Assembly: GCA_022736595.1 (NCBI GenBank)
Contig: DZDC01000072.1
Location: 1-12,196, forward strand
Reading direction: 5' to 3'
DNA length: 12,196 nucleotides
DNA from: Draconibacterium orientale
Lineage (GTDB): Bacteria > Bacteroidota > Bacteroidia > Bacteroidales > UBA1556
Position numbers and translations under genes: made by a program. Below, in pieces: positions 5,118 through 12,071 of the stretch (the first letter of the stretch is position 1; the number at the start of each line of letters is the position of its first letter). The notes beneath the pieces were generated by a model. It had not been told where the DNA came from, searched no databases, and saw only the letters and a program-made list of their open reading frames with translations.

Positions 5118-8087
5118 ATGACAGACGCTTCAAACAATTCACTTTTTTATAATTCAGACGTTGCCTTTAGCAAGTTGATGAGTAAACGCATTAATACAAT
5201 ATTGCTTTTATGTAGCAATTACGATGCTTTTATGTTGGAAGAAGATGGCCGCATCGATGAGCAAATTTTTAATGAATACGTGGCTTTAAATCTCCGATAT
5301 CCGCCACAATTCATTCAAGTTGCTTCTGCGAAAGAAGCTATGGAAGTTCTTAAGAATGATCATGTTGATTTGGTTATTAATATGCTTAGTGTGCAGGGAA
5401 TGGATCCTTTTACGCTTTCAACCAAGATTAAGGAAAAATATTCGCACATTCCCATCGTAATCTTAACGCCTTTCAGCAATGAAGTAAGTTTAAAGCTGAG
5501 CAAAGAAAATCTGCAAGCTGTGGATTATGTGTTTAGCTGGCTGGGTCATGCCGATATTTTGCTGGCTATAGTTAAACTTATTGAAGATCAAATGAATGTG
5601 GAGTATGATGTGAATAGCATTGGTGTTCCTGCCATTATTTTAGTTGAAGATTCTGTGCGTTTTTACAGCAGCTACCTCCCTAATATTTATAAAATTATTT
5701 TTCATCAGTCGAAGAAATTTATGACTGAAGGGCTCAATGAGCATCAAAAAACCATGCGCATGAGGGGAAGACCTAAAATATTATTGGCTACCAATTATGA
5801 GCAAGCTGTGCAATATTATCAAAGGTATAATAATAATATTTTAGGGGTAATTTCAGATATTAGCTATAAGCGTGAAGGGGAAAAAGACCCACAAGCCGGT
5901 CTAAAACTCTGCGAACATATTCGCTCCGAAGACCCCTTTATGCCTTTCTTGTTGCAGTCGTCAGATCCAACCAACGAAAGCAATGCTCATAAATTGAAAG
6001 TTGATTTTATCGATAAGAATTCTAAAACCCTAAACAAGCAACTTAGAAACTACATTATTGAGAATTTTCACTTTGGCGACTTTCTTTTTTATAGTCCAAA
6101 AGAAAAAAAGATTGTAGGAAGAGCTCATGATTTACAAAGCCTTCAGCGTTTGATTAGAGAAGTGCCTGATGAAGTTTTTGAATACCATATTCATCGCAAT
6201 CACTTTAGTAAGTGGCTTAAATCCAGAGCTCTGTATCATGTTGCCAATATGTTTAGGTTTATGCGTGCCGAGCATTTTAATAATTTGGATGAGGTTCGTA
6301 ACTTTATTTATGATGCCCTTGCTGAATATCGTTGGAACTCCGGAAGGGGGGTAATAGCTAAATTTTACCGCAATAGTTTTGACAATTTTGTCAATTTTGC
6401 ACGCATCGGAGAGGGAAGTATCGGTGGAAAAGCAAGGGGATTAGCCTTTGTTGACCTCCTTTTAAAAAACAATAAAATGCATCACAAATATTCCGGCGTG
6501 GTGGTTAGCATTCCAAAAACTGTGGTTATCAGCACTGATGTTTTTGATGATTTCATGGATATGAATAATCTCTATGATTTGGCCTTAAGTAATGTTTCTG
6601 ATGAGTCTATTTTGGAAGGATTTATCAAAGCCAGCTTGCCTTTGGCTTTGACGCAGGATTTGGAAAAATATATTGATGTCGTAAGTAAACCCATTGCCAT
6701 TCGATCTTCAAGCTTGCTCGAAGATTCGCATTATCAACCTTTTGCAGGTATTTACAGTACCATTATGTTGCCTTTGACGGGTGGCAAAACTAAAGCTTTG
6801 AAGAAGATGAGCGATGCCATTAAAAATGTGTATGCTTCGGTATATTTCAAAGCGAGTAAAGCCTATATGTCGGCTACTAAAAACGTAATTGACGAGGAAA
6901 AAATGGCAGTGGTGCTTCAAGAGGTTTGCGGTGAGTCCTATGGCGATTTTTTCATGCCTTCCTTTTCTGGCGTTACTCGAAGTATCAATTTTTACCCCAT
7001 TGGCAATGAAAAAGCTACCGATGGTGTAGTGGAGCTTGCCGTTGGATTGGGTAAGCAAATTGTGGATGGAAGCGGCAATAGCCTGCGGTATTCTCCATTA
7101 AATCCTTCAAAAATTCTTCAAGTTTCTACTCCTGAGCTGGCCTTAAGTTCAACTCAAAAAAAATTCTACGCCATTGATCTAAAGCAAGACCATTTTATTC
7201 CTGATGTGAATGATAGCGTTAATTTAATTCATTTAAATACACGCCAATTGCCAATACATCCTTCACTTCGGATGGTTTTGTCTTCTTATGATCTCAATGC
7301 CAATATGATACGAGATAATATGGACGATGGTGGGAAAAAGATTGTCACCTTTGCTCATATACTAAAGTACGAGAAGTTTCCCTTAAATAAAATTATCAAA
7401 GATATTTTAAGGCTAGGCCAGCAAAGTCTTAATAAGCCAGTAGAAATTGAATTTGCAGTAAATCTTAATAAAGATAAAAATGGAGAATATACATTCAATT
7501 TGTTGCAAATAAGGCCTATAGTTGAAAGTAGTGAAGCACAAATTGTGGAGGTAGGCGAGGTTGATCTTAATAGTACCATTATTTATTCCGACAGTTCTTT
7601 GGGTAATGGCATTTATAAAAATATTAAGGATATTGTTTACGTTCGGCCCGAAACTTTTAATTCGGCCAGCAATAGAACTACGGCCTCTATTATCGAAAAG
7701 ATTAATAATTTATTTGTCGAGAGCAAAAGAAATTATATTCTTGTGGGGCCAGGTCGATGGGGCTCCAGTGATCATTGGCTGGGCATTCCCGTCATTTGGC
7801 CTCAAATAAGTCAAGCGCGCATCATTATTGAATCTGGCTTAAGCAATTATCGAATTGATCCAAGCCAAGGTACACATTTCTTTCAAAATTTAACGAGTTT
7901 CCAAGTGGGGTACCTTACTGTAAATCCCTACATTCATCAAGGGCATTACGACTATGAATACCTTAATAGTCTTGAAGCGAGTTATGAGGATGAGTATGTA
8001 CGCGTCATTCATTTTGAAAATGAATTAGCTATAAAACTTGATGGTAAGCACAGTAAAGCAGTGGTTTATAAACCCATTATTGAATGA
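5118..8087 (+). CDS. Receiver-like domains fused to a PEP-synthase-type ATP-grasp (PPDK_N) domain
   Basis: 989-residue protein, numbered from the ATG at 5118. The frame stays open to a TTG at 5079, but the promoter element at 5092 favours the ATG. Residues about 24-160 form a receiver-like domain without the phospho-acceptor aspartate (NMLSV at that strand). Residues about 170-315 form a second receiver with acidic pair E177-D178, acceptor candidate D247 in VISDIS and lysine K300 in FIDKNS, and with an enlarged first helix region. After a linker comes the ATP-binding half of PEP synthase/pyruvate phosphate dikinase: GSIGGKARGL (433-442), IRSSSLLED (528-536), FAGIYST (542-548) and LLQIRPI (795-801). 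The last ~190 residues contain GPGRWGSSDHWLGIPV (877-892) and THFFQNLTS. The catalytic-histidine swivel domain and the PEP-binding barrel are absent, so PEP synthesis is not expected. Such proteins are often labelled PEP synthase or PEP/pyruvate-binding protein. The partner and the reaction are unknown. Confidence 0.88.
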   Translation: MTDASNNSLFYNSDVAFSKLMSKRINTILLLCSNYDAFMLEEDGRIDEQIFNEYVALNLRYPPQFIQVASAKEAMEVLKNDHVDLVINMLSVQGMDPFTLSTKIKEKYSHIPIVILTPFSNEVSLKLSKENLQAVDYVFSWLGHADILLAIVKLIEDQMNVEYDVNSIGVPAIILVEDSVRFYSSYLPNIYKIIFHQSKKFMTEGLNEHQKTMRMRGRPKILLATNYEQAVQYYQRYNNNILGVISDISYKREGEKDPQAGLKLCEHIRSEDPFMPFLLQSSDPTNESNAHKLKVDFIDKNSKTLNKQLRNYIIENFHFGDFLFYSPKEKKIVGRAHDLQSLQRLIREVPDEVFEYHIHRNHFSKWLKSRALYHVANMFRFMRAEHFNNLDEVRNFIYDALAEYRWNSGRGVIAKFYRNSFDNFVNFARIGEGSIGGKARGLAFVDLLLKNNKMHHKYSGVVVSIPKTVVISTDVFDDFMDMNNLYDLALSNVSDESILEGFIKASLPLALTQDLEKYIDVVSKPIAIRSSSLLEDSHYQPFAGIYSTIMLPLTGGKTKALKKMSDAIKNVYASVYFKASKAYMSATKNVIDEEKMAVVLQEVCGESYGDFFMPSFSGVTRSINFYPIGNEKATDGVVELAVGLGKQIVDGSGNSLRYSPLNPSKILQVSTPELALSSTQKKFYAIDLKQDHFIPDVNDSVNLIHLNTRQLPIHPSLRMVLSSYDLNANMIRDNMDDGGKKIVTFAHILKYEKFPLNKIIKDILRLGQQSLNKPVEIEFAVNLNKDKNGEYTFNLLQIRPIVESSEAQIVEVGEVDLNSTIIYSDSSLGNGIYKNIKDIVYVRPETFNSASNRTTASIIEKINNLFVESKRNYILVGPGRWGSSDHWLGIPVIWPQISQARIIIESGLSNYRIDPSQGTHFFQNLTSFQVGYLTVNPYIHQGHYDYEYLNSLEASYEDEYVRVIHFENELAIKLDGKHSKAVVYKPIIE

Positions 8088-8099
8088 TAAATATGAATC

Positions 8100-8116
8100 A
8101 AAAAGCGGGTCTTTTT
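8100..8116 (+). terminator. Possible weak terminator after the receiver/ATP-grasp gene
   Basis: AAAAAG (8100-8105) can pair with CTTTTT (8111-8116) around a CGGGT loop, and the T run continues to 8117. It begins 12 bases after the TGA stop, but the stem is short with a single G-C pair, so termination may be partial. Confidence 0.35.
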
Positions 8117-8137
8117 TATTAATTCTTTTTCTGGTGG

Positions 8138-8223
8138 GCTGAGTTGAGCCAGTCGAAGTGAAGAAATAAAAATCGCTGCGTTCTATGCGTCTTTTTGACA
8201 GGCTCACTTTGGCTATGCTCAGC
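8138..8223. repeat. Long imperfect inverted repeat, probable dispersed palindromic element
   Basis: Three blocks pair in order: CTGAG (8139-8143) with CTCAG (8218-8222), AGCC (8147-8150) with GGCT (8211-8214), and AAGTGA (8156-8161) with TCACTT (8204-8209). They enclose a loop of about 42 bases. GCTGAG, GTCGAAGTG and GACAGGCTCA resemble, from memory, the GCTGAGCCTGTCGAAG-type intergenic repeats scattered in many Bacteroidota genomes. No T run follows, so it is not a typical terminator. Confidence 0.5.
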
Positions 8224-8314
8224 AAATCGCAATACATCGCTCTGCAGTGAGTAAAAATGCGGCGGTCTGATAAATATCATTGTTTTTGAATATACTAGCC
8301 ACCTGCTTTCATAT

Positions 8315-8395
8315 TACATTTGAGCCGTAATAATGTTTTTCATTTTTTGTTTTTTGAACGCTGCCAGATCCCAAATGGTAGCGTTCTTTTTTTTT
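8315..8395 (+). ncRNA. Candidate short non-coding RNA ending in a strong terminator
   Basis: A TACATTTG element at 8315-8322 matches the -7 promoter consensus, and a strong terminator follows at 8356-8395. A transcript starting near 8329 would be about 65 nt, U-rich and then closed by the hairpin. No TTG lies at the ideal -33 distance (the nearest TTTG ends 26 bases upstream). The same terminator could instead end a long 3' tail of the gene at 5118-8087. The RNA is inferred only from this promoter-terminator arrangement and resembles no family I know. Confidence 0.25.
8356..8395 (+). terminator. Strong orphan rho-independent terminator
   Basis: GAACGCTGCCA (8356-8366) pairs with TGGTAGCGTTC (8376-8386) over 11 positions with one G-T wobble, around a 9-base loop, and nine T follow (8387-8395). 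The left side has no matching A run, so it works on + strand transcripts. The nearest gene end on that strand is 269 bases upstream. Confidence 0.8.
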
Positions 8396-8560
8396 ATTCA
8401 TTTCTTCGATTTCAGTTACGTTTCGACTTTTTTTTACGAACTATTTCTGTCGGTTGTAATAAGTGCCTTCAATCATAATACTTTCTATGAGTTTTTTTTT
8501 ATGTTTGTTTTTCACGTCCGGTTAAATCTGATTAAAAACGCTGTAACGCTTGGTACATCT
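8396..8560. other. Gene-free T-rich stretch
   Basis: Nothing convincing is seen here. Several T runs and one TATGTTTG (8500-8507) resembling a -7 element occur, but no gene follows. An open frame across 8333-8623 is low-complexity Phe-rich and runs through the terminator and repeats, so it is not treated as coding. Confidence 0.5.
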
Positions 8561-8695
8561 CGTCCCTACGGGACTTTATTGCTGCGGGAGGTTAATTTAA
8601 TTCTACCAATATTACGTCCCTAACGGGACTGTCCCGGAGGGACAAGATATTGGTAGAAAGTATATTACAGAATTATTAAAAGTCCCGTAGGGACG
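8561..8695. repeat. Nested palindromic GTCCC/GGGAC array (REP/BIME-like) with cloverleaf core
   Basis: Four small hairpins of the form GTCCC-loop-GGGAC lie at 8562-8574 (loop TAC), 8616-8629 (TAAC), 8631-8643 (GGA) and 8682-8694 (GTA). The outer two copies, 8561-8575 and 8681-8695, are exact 15-bp reverse complements. The middle two sit side by side inside a perfect 12-bp inverted repeat, TTCTACCAATAT (8601-8612) and ATATTGGTAGAA (8647-8658), so the core could fold as a three-way junction. GTCCCTACGGGAC-type palindromes are recalled as common intergenic repeats in Bacteroidota, and similar REP/BIME elements are moved by RAYT transposases encoded elsewhere. No transposase is present here. Confidence 0.75.
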
Positions 8696-8760
8696 ATATA
8701 AGATTTTACCCGGACACCAATGTTTGTTTTTATGAAGAAGCTCTAATTTCAACTTTTAGC

Positions 8761-8793
8761 AAAAAAAAAGGTCGGAATGACCGACCTTTTTTT
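8761..8793 (-). terminator. Strong terminator of the M13 peptidase operon
   Basis: AAAAAAAGGTCGG (8763-8775) pairs with CCGACCTTTTTTT (8781-8793) around a 5-base loop. Read on the - strand it is a GC-rich stem followed by nine T, starting 18 bases after the peptidase stop. It is symmetrical enough to stop + strand transcripts too. Confidence 0.9.
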
Positions 8794-8811
8794 AATACAC
8801 TATTAAAAGGA

Positions 8812-10857
8812 TTACCAAATTTTAGCTCTTTTCTCTGGAGCAATAAAATTAGGGTCTTTTTCAGTTACATTGAAGGCTGTGTACCACCAAGATAAATTAG
8901 CAACACCTGCATTTACACGAGCATCGCCAGGTGAATGCACATCTTCCTGCAAGCGACGAATGAGTGTTTTGGGTCTAATGTGTTGACGCCAAATCTGAGC
9001 ATAAGAAATTAAATAGCGTTGATCAGAAGTTAATCCATCAATTGGAGCGGGTTGGCCTTTTTCGCCATAAGATTTTTGCAAAGCGGCATAAGCAATAAAT
9101 AAACCTCCATTGTCAGCAATATTTTCGCCAAGGGTAAGTTCACCATTAACATGCAGACTATCAAGTATTTTGTAATTGTTGTACTGTTCAACTAAAATTT
9201 GAGTTTTAGCCTTAAAGTTTTCTGCATCAGCAGGAGTCCACCAGTCTGAAAGGTTACCATTTTTGTCGTATAAACGACCTTGATCGTCAAATCCATGAGT
9301 CATCTCATGACCAATAACCACACCTATGGCACCATAGTTTACGGCGTCGTCAGCAGTTGGGTCAAAGAATGGAGGTTGTAAAATAGCAGCAGGGAATACA
9401 ATTTCATTCATGGTTGGGCTATAATAGGCATTGACAGTTTGTGGTGTCATTCCCCATTTCTCACGATCTACAGGCTTGCCTATTTCTTCAAGGTTTTTCT
9501 TGTAACTAAAGGCACTGCAATTCCAATTGTTTTGAATAAAGTTGGTAGAATCAATTACAACGCTGCTATAATCTTCCCATTTGTTAGGATATCCCACTTT
9601 TAAATTCATGGTTTGAAGCTTTTCTTTGGCTTTCACTTTGGTCTCAGCACTCATCCAATCGAGGTTTTCGATGCTTTCGTTAAGTGCAATTTTCAGATTG
9701 CCAACCAATTTAACCATTCGGTCTTTGGATTCGGCTGGAAAATATTTTTCAACATAAAGTTTGCCGACAGGCTCGCCTAAATTGCTATTGGTAAAGGCTA
9801 TCATTCTTTTCCAACGGGGTTTCATTTTGTCAACACCTGAAAAAACGGTGCTATAGAAGTAAAAGTTTTGCTTTTCAAATGCAGTGCTTAGATTCTCAGC
9901 ATTGGAATTGATAACATTCCAAACAAGATATGTTTTCAAATCTTCAACTTTTGCTTTTGCAAAAAGGGCTGATAAATTTGCAAAGAATTTGGGTTGCCCC
10001 ACGTTAATGGTTCGTAAACTGTCAACACCAATGGCAGAAAAATAAGTAGCAAAGTCAAATTTTGGAAATTCCTTTTGTAGTTTTGCTAAGTCATAAATAT
10101 TGTAAGTGGCATTGGGATCACGAAGTTCCATGTTGGTAAAGGAACCTTTTGCGAGATTGGTTTCAATATCCATGACGGTTTTCGCATTTTTAAGTGCAGT
10201 TTTTTCATCATTTCCAATGAGTTGAAACATTTTTGCTATATGGGCAAGATATTCTTTTTGAATGGTTTTGGTACGTTCGTCGGTATTGGTATAGTAGTCA
10301 CGCTCGGGTAAACCAATTCCTCCTTGATACAAATTGGCTATCACCATGGAGCTGTTTTTCTCATCTTGACCGCTAAAGGTAGCAAAGAAAGGGTAGGAGC
10401 CCATAAAGTTAAGCTTGGCTTGCATTTTCACCACATCTGTGGTAGTCTTCAATGCTGCAATTTCCGCCAAAATTGGTTTAATGGGTTCATAACCCATACT
10501 TTCAATTCTTGAGGTATCCATAGCCGCTTTGTAATAATCACGAATTTGTTGCTCTGGACTTCCTGTTTTTAAATCGTTTTTCTTCGAGATTTCCTCAATA
10601 ATGCTTTTTACTTCTTCTTCGTTTTTGATGTTCAGTAATTCAAAGGCACCATATCTACTGTATTCCTCGGGCATGGGGTTGTTTTTTAACCATCCACCAT
10701 TGGCATACATAAAAAAGTTGGTGCCAGGATTAATGTTTGTATCCAAATTGGATAATTCGATTCCTGTAAATTTCATGGGTTCTTCTTTGGGTTTTTCTTT
10801 GCAACTTCCAAGAATGGCCGCAAAAGCCATCATAGGAACAACAATTTTTAAATTCAT
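8812..10857 (-). CDS. M13 family zinc metallopeptidase, lipoprotein (neprilysin/PepO type)
   Basis: 681-residue endopeptidase of the neprilysin family, which cleaves short peptides. The signal peptide ends in a lipobox LGSC with lipidated cysteine at 19, placing the enzyme outside the inner membrane on a lipid anchor. The N-terminal helical cap domain begins near residue 36 (LDTNINPGTNFFMYANGGW). The catalytic part shows NAYYSP (476-481, substrate-backbone binding), zinc motif HEMTH (H517, E518, H521), the third zinc ligand E578 in GENIADNGG with D582, and HSPGDARVN (641-649) near the active site. The protein ends in KIW, matching the aromatic C-terminus of the family, so length and motifs are complete. 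It starts 15 bases after the dipeptidase E stop, suggesting one transcript. An A/T-rich gap without its own TAnnTTTG element supports this. Confidence 0.95.
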   Translation of the reverse strand: MNLKIVVPMMAFAAILGSCKEKPKEEPMKFTGIELSNLDTNINPGTNFFMYANGGWLKNNPMPEEYSRYGAFELLNIKNEEEVKSIIEEISKKNDLKTGSPEQQIRDYYKAAMDTSRIESMGYEPIKPILAEIAALKTTTDVVKMQAKLNFMGSYPFFATFSGQDEKNSSMVIANLYQGGIGLPERDYYTNTDERTKTIQKEYLAHIAKMFQLIGNDEKTALKNAKTVMDIETNLAKGSFTNMELRDPNATYNIYDLAKLQKEFPKFDFATYFSAIGVDSLRTINVGQPKFFANLSALFAKAKVEDLKTYLVWNVINSNAENLSTAFEKQNFYFYSTVFSGVDKMKPRWKRMIAFTNSNLGEPVGKLYVEKYFPAESKDRMVKLVGNLKIALNESIENLDWMSAETKVKAKEKLQTMNLKVGYPNKWEDYSSVVIDSTNFIQNNWNCSAFSYKKNLEEIGKPVDREKWGMTPQTVNAYYSPTMNEIVFPAAILQPPFFDPTADDAVNYGAIGVVIGHEMTHGFDDQGRLYDKNGNLSDWWTPADAENFKAKTQILVEQYNNYKILDSLHVNGELTLGENIADNGGLFIAYAALQKSYGEKGQPAPIDGLTSDQRYLISYAQIWRQHIRPKTLIRRLQEDVHSPGDARVNAGVANLSWWYTAFNVTEKDPNFIAPEKRAKIW

Positions 10858-10872
10858 GATTGATAAGTTTGT

Positions 10873-11610
10873 TTAAGGGTTTATTAAAAAATCGAGATTA
10901 GATCCAGGTTGAACTTCAAAGGGTTCCATTCCATTTTTAAATATTCGCATGGGATGGGCTCCTTTCAGAACCAGCTTTTGGCCTTGCATTTCGAGCAAGC
11001 AAGCTTCGCGCAAACCCACGACATAAAGGTTGGGATTTACTTTCAAAAATTCTTCAATACGTTGTTGACGGGTTTCACCTCCATGTCCTGCAGGATGTGC
11101 ATCCAAATAGTGTGGATTGATTTGAAATGGAATTAAGTGGGTACAATTGAAACTTTCGGGTTCCACAATGGGCATATCGTTGGTGGTGCGAAGCGAAGGA
11201 CAGGCAACATTGCTTCCGGCGCTCCAACCCATATAATAAGCACCTGCTTTTACAGCTTTACTTATTTCGTTCATAATGCCCACTTTGTGAAGCATATAAA
11301 CCAGATAGAAAGTATTTCCACCGCCAACTGCAATGGCTTCGGCTTCGCGCACTGCTGCAATAGGATCAGCTTGACGATGAATGCTGTACAATTCATAACC
11401 CAGCTTTTGGTAAACATCGGCAACTTTCTTTTCGTATAGGTTAAAGGAGTCTTCTAGTCCTTTTTCTGAAAGTCCTACTCCAGCATAAGGAATAAAAAGT
11501 ACTTTTTTGATTTTGTTGCCCAAAAATTCAACGATGTGTTTTTCAGGCCAAGCTAGGTACGGCTCACCAGCCATAGTAGAATTGCTTATTAGTAATAGTT
11601 TCATATTCAT
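10873..11610 (-). CDS. pepE: Dipeptidase E (alpha-aspartyl dipeptidase, family S51)
   Basis: 245-residue cytoplasmic serine peptidase that splits dipeptides with an N-terminal aspartate. The fold and catalytic set are complete: GGGNTF (96-101), nucleophile S130 in GWSAGSN, D145 in TTNDMPI and H167 in INPHYLDAHPAGHGGETR. These match the Salmonella PepE triad S120/D135/H157 with a constant shift of ten residues. There is no signal peptide. Two in-frame ATGs (11610 and 11604) are possible starts; the first is kept. It is the first gene of a likely two-gene operon with the M13 lipoprotein peptidase, together covering envelope-side peptide cleavage and cytosolic dipeptide breakdown. No TAnnTTTG element was found upstream, so its promoter is unidentified. 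Confidence 0.95.
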   Translation of the reverse strand: MNMKLLLISNSTMAGEPYLAWPEKHIVEFLGNKIKKVLFIPYAGVGLSEKGLEDSFNLYEKKVADVYQKLGYELYSIHRQADPIAAVREAEAIAVGGGNTFYLVYMLHKVGIMNEISKAVKAGAYYMGWSAGSNVACPSLRTTNDMPIVEPESFNCTHLIPFQINPHYLDAHPAGHGGETRQQRIEEFLKVNPNLYVVGLREACLLEMQGQKLVLKGAHPMRIFKNGMEPFEVQPGSNLDFLINP

Positions 11611-11751
11611 TCGGTCTGTTTAAATTTTAAAGTTTGCTTCGATGTCAGTAGTTTTAAATCTTATTGCTTTGAATTCTAATTTGGCTGTATCTTAACAAAA
11701 CAAGGATTTGTAATCTGGTTTTTGGTTCAATAATATGGAGCAAATTTATAT

Positions 11752-11783
11752 AAAAAAAAGCCCCAAACTTTACTTGGGGCTTT
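11752..11783 (-). terminator. Terminator of the THX gene
   Basis: AAAGCCCCAA (11757-11766) pairs with TTGGGGCTTT (11774-11783) around a 7-base loop. On the - strand a run of eight T follows the stem. It starts 21 bases after the THX stop codon. Confidence 0.88.
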
Positions 11784-11804
11784 CTATAATCTTAATAATT
11801 TGTA

Positions 11805-12026
11805 CTATTCAACTACCTTTGCAGGCTTGGTAGATTTGGATTTAGTGGTGGTAGAGTCAACTTTAGATTTCGTAGGTTTTTTAGCGGCTACAGCTTCAAC
11901 TTTTATTTTTTCCTTTGCTGGTTTTACCAGAGGTTCATGAATTGAATCTTTTTTTCGTGGTCGGCGTTTGCCAAAGGACTTGTTTACGATTTTTCCCCTT
12001 CTAGATTTTATATCACCTTTTCCCAT
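11805..12026 (-). CDS. 30S ribosomal protein THX with a Lys/Thr-rich tail
   Basis: 73-residue basic protein. Residues 1-27 (MGKGDIKSRRGKIVNKSFG, then KRRPRKK) match the THX family, a small peptide that sits in the head of the 30S subunit and stabilises 16S rRNA folding; it was first found in Thermus and is common in Bacteroidota. Family members are often little longer than this core. Here about 45 extra residues follow, rich in Lys, Ala, Thr, Ser and Pro with repeated KPxK/KSK motifs, likely disordered. The gene has its own -7 element upstream and a strong terminator downstream, so it is monocistronic. The family call rests on the N-terminal core only. Confidence 0.85.
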   Translation of the reverse strand: MGKGDIKSRRGKIVNKSFGKRRPRKKDSIHEPLVKPAKEKIKVEAVAAKKPTKSKVDSTTTKSKSTKPAKVVE

Positions 12027-12063
12027 AGTTTTATGTTTTAATGGTTAGTATAAAAATAACCCC

Positions 12064-12071
12064 CAAAGCTA
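12064..12071 (-). promoter_or_regulatory. -7 promoter element of the THX gene
   Basis: The - strand reads TAGCTTTG, matching TAnnTTTG, 37 bases before the ATG. This gives a leader of roughly 30 nt, longer than at the other genes here. No clear -33 TTG is seen. Confidence 0.45.

Noticed and set aside
5118..8087. Calling this gene PEP synthase (ppsA)
   Set aside because: Only the ATP-grasp half is visible; the catalytic-histidine and PEP-binding domains are missing.
8333..8623. 96-residue open frame as a small gene
   Set aside because: It is Phe-rich low-complexity sequence, and it runs through a strong terminator and into the palindromic repeats.
8561..8695. CRISPR array from the repeated GTCCC units
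   Set aside because: Copies are only 13-15 bases, occur in both orientations, have irregular spacing, and are themselves hairpins; no cas genes are nearby.
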